A program made the position numbers and the translations under genes. Shown in pieces: positions 63,399-64,000 of a stretch of 64,000 nucleotides of DNA (positions within the stretch are counted from its first letter, which is position 1; every line of letters starts with the position of its first letter). The stretch is taken from assembly GCF_002263215.1 (NCBI RefSeq), contig NZ_NLFK01000001.1:186001-250000 (forward strand). Direction: 5' to 3'. The DNA is from Actinobacillus seminis. GTDB taxonomy: Bacteria > Pseudomonadota > Gammaproteobacteria > Enterobacterales > Pasteurellaceae. The notes under the pieces were generated by a model. The model was not told the origin of the DNA. It saw only the letters and a list, made by a program, of their open reading frames with translations, and searched no databases.

Positions 63399-63448
63399 AT
63401 TAAATGGTGCAATGTAAAAAAGGAATAAAAATATCGCCACCATTTAAT
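63399..63448 (+). terminator. Long stem-loop between the Met-rich peptide and msrA genes
   Basis: ATTAAATGGTG and CACCATTTAAT form 11 perfect pairs around a 28-base loop and are followed by TTTT. As a partial terminator it would let the peptide be made in excess over the reductase. Confidence 0.6.
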
Positions 63449-63470
63449 TTTATATAACAAAGGAGATATA

Positions 63471-64000
63471 ATGAAAACATTGAAAATAACAAAATTATCT
63501 TTACTAATAATATTAGCTACATTTTCTTCAATAACGGTAGCAAATCATCATAATGAAAAAGAGGCGAATATGACCAATATCACACAAAAACAAATGCATG
63601 AAGATATTCGAACAATTTATTTAGCCGGAGGATGCTTTTGGGGAATTGAAGCCTATATGGAGAAAATATATGGTGTGAAAGAGGCAACTTCCGGATATGC
63701 CAATGGTAAAACAAAAATGACATATTATCAAATAATTGGTAGCACAGATCATGCAGAAACAGTACAGGTAACTTATGATGCCAATAAAATTTCATTAGAA
63801 AAACTACTTAAATATTATTTTCAAGTCATCGATCCAACCAGCATTAATAAACAAGGAAATGATCGCGGAAGACAATATAGAACGGGAATTTATTATCAAA
63901 ATAACCGAGATAAAGAGATTATTTTAAAAGAAATACAAGCATTACAAAGCCAATATAAAGATCGTATAACTTCGTATAATGTATGCTATACGAAGTTATG
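63471..64000 (+). CDS. msrA: Secreted peptide methionine sulfoxide reductase (MsrA domain, probable MsrAB), interrupted by loxP linker at the window edge
   Basis: Reduces methionine-S-sulfoxide. A signal peptide (MKTLKITKLSLLIILATFSS to VA near residue 25) targets it to the periplasm. The catalytic motif AGGCFWGIEAYME lies near residues 53-65, then ATSGYANGK and VIDPTSINKQGNDRGRQYRTGIYY, all MsrA hallmarks. From residue 166 the frame reads ITSYNVCYTKL, which is loxP sequence, so the native protein ends at about Asp164/Arg165 and the remainder (rest of MsrA, and an MsrB domain if fused as in other Pasteurellaceae) is not seen. GGAG precedes the ATG. Confidence 0.93.
   Translation, partial: MKTLKITKLSLLIILATFSSITVANHHNEKEANMTNITQKQMHEDIRTIYLAGGCFWGIEAYMEKIYGVKEATSGYANGKTKMTYYQIIGSTDHAETVQVTYDANKISLEKLLKYYFQVIDPTSINKQGNDRGRQYRTGIYYQNNRDKEIILKEIQALQSQYKDRITSYNVCYTKL
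63962..63999. other. loxP site: probable 454 paired-end linker artefact
   Basis: Positions 63966-63999 are an exact 34-base wild-type loxP: two 13-base arms (ATAACTTCGTATA and its inverse) around the spacer ATGTATGC. Including TCGT at 63962-63965, 38 bases agree with the 454 Titanium paired-end linker as I recall it; base 64000 (G) then differs. It replaces conserved msrA codons. A natural P1-type recombination site in this gene is very unlikely; linker or vector carry-over in the assembly is the simplest reading. Confidence 0.95.

Noticed and set aside
63207-63460. Minus-strand ORFs rich in His/Phe opposite the Met-rich peptide
   Set aside because: They are complement frames of ATG-rich repeats (CAT codons), with no ribosome site; the plus-strand product has a proper signal peptide and start.
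63966-63999. A natural site-specific recombination target (dif-like or phage attachment site)
   Set aside because: It is identical to P1 loxP over 34 bases, including the asymmetric spacer, and interrupts a conserved enzyme; XerCD dif sites have a different sequence. Linker contamination explains it better.

Overview
The window is chromosomal DNA of a Pasteurellaceae bacterium. The evidence is dense copies of the Haemophilus-type DNA uptake word AAGTGCGGT (about 33 exact copies found by eye on both strands), AT-rich sequence and Pasteurellaceae/gamma-proteobacterial gene order. It carries citrate synthase beside sucA, which H. influenzae lacks, so a Pasteurella/Avibacterium/Aggregatibacter-like member of the Hin-type uptake clade is more likely. 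Nearly all of it is ordinary core genome.

Layout. 1-4 kb: the 5' two thirds of sucA (minus) divergent from gltA. 4-8.5 kb: a TAXI-type TRAP transporter (binding protein, fused permease) with a UspA protein. 8.5-11.3 kb: an HlyD/EmrA-like adaptor and a frameshifted MFS pump. 11.4-17 kb, minus: metallo-hydrolase, Tat-exported MepK-like endopeptidase, L,D-transpeptidase, tail-specific protease Prc and RNA chaperone ProQ. 17.2-21.1 kb: letA-letB envelope lipid transport. 21.3-25.5 kb: parE-parC. 25.6-31.9 kb: the conserved tsaE-amiB-mutL-miaA-hfq-hflX cluster. 32-34.5 kb, minus: cmoB and putP. 34.7-36.1 kb: rng (RNase G) with a one-base frameshift. 36.3-44.2 kb, minus: serS, rarA, lolA, ftsK, lrp, bioB. 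44.3-50 kb, minus: a thiamin locus (thiM-thiD-thiE-thiB-thiP-thiQ) behind a TPP riboswitch. 50.1-56.2 kb, minus: a giant trimeric autotransporter adhesin whose ESPR signal peptide is out of frame at a run of nine G. 56.6 kb: a 21-codon remnant of purK. 56.9-59.8 kb: glnE. 59.9-62.1 kb: divergent gluconate permease and gluconokinase with two matching operators and a CRP site between them. 62.2-64 kb: an ECF sigma factor with a small zinc-finger anti-sigma-like protein, divergent from a secreted methionine-rich peptide and a secreted methionine sulfoxide reductase (a likely hypochlorite/methionine-oxidation defence module).

The most unusual thing is at the right end. The last 34 complete bases before position 64000 are a perfect phage P1 loxP site, in frame in msrA and giving the peptide ITSYNVCYTKL. 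With four more left-hand bases it agrees with the loxP-based linker of 454 paired-end libraries as I remember it. I read this as unremoved sequencing linker, not biology. Two one-base losses next to GG/CC dinucleotides (rng and the MFS pump) and the out-of-frame G9 tract in the adhesin fit the homopolymer errors of the same technology, so the apparent pseudogenes should be treated with caution.
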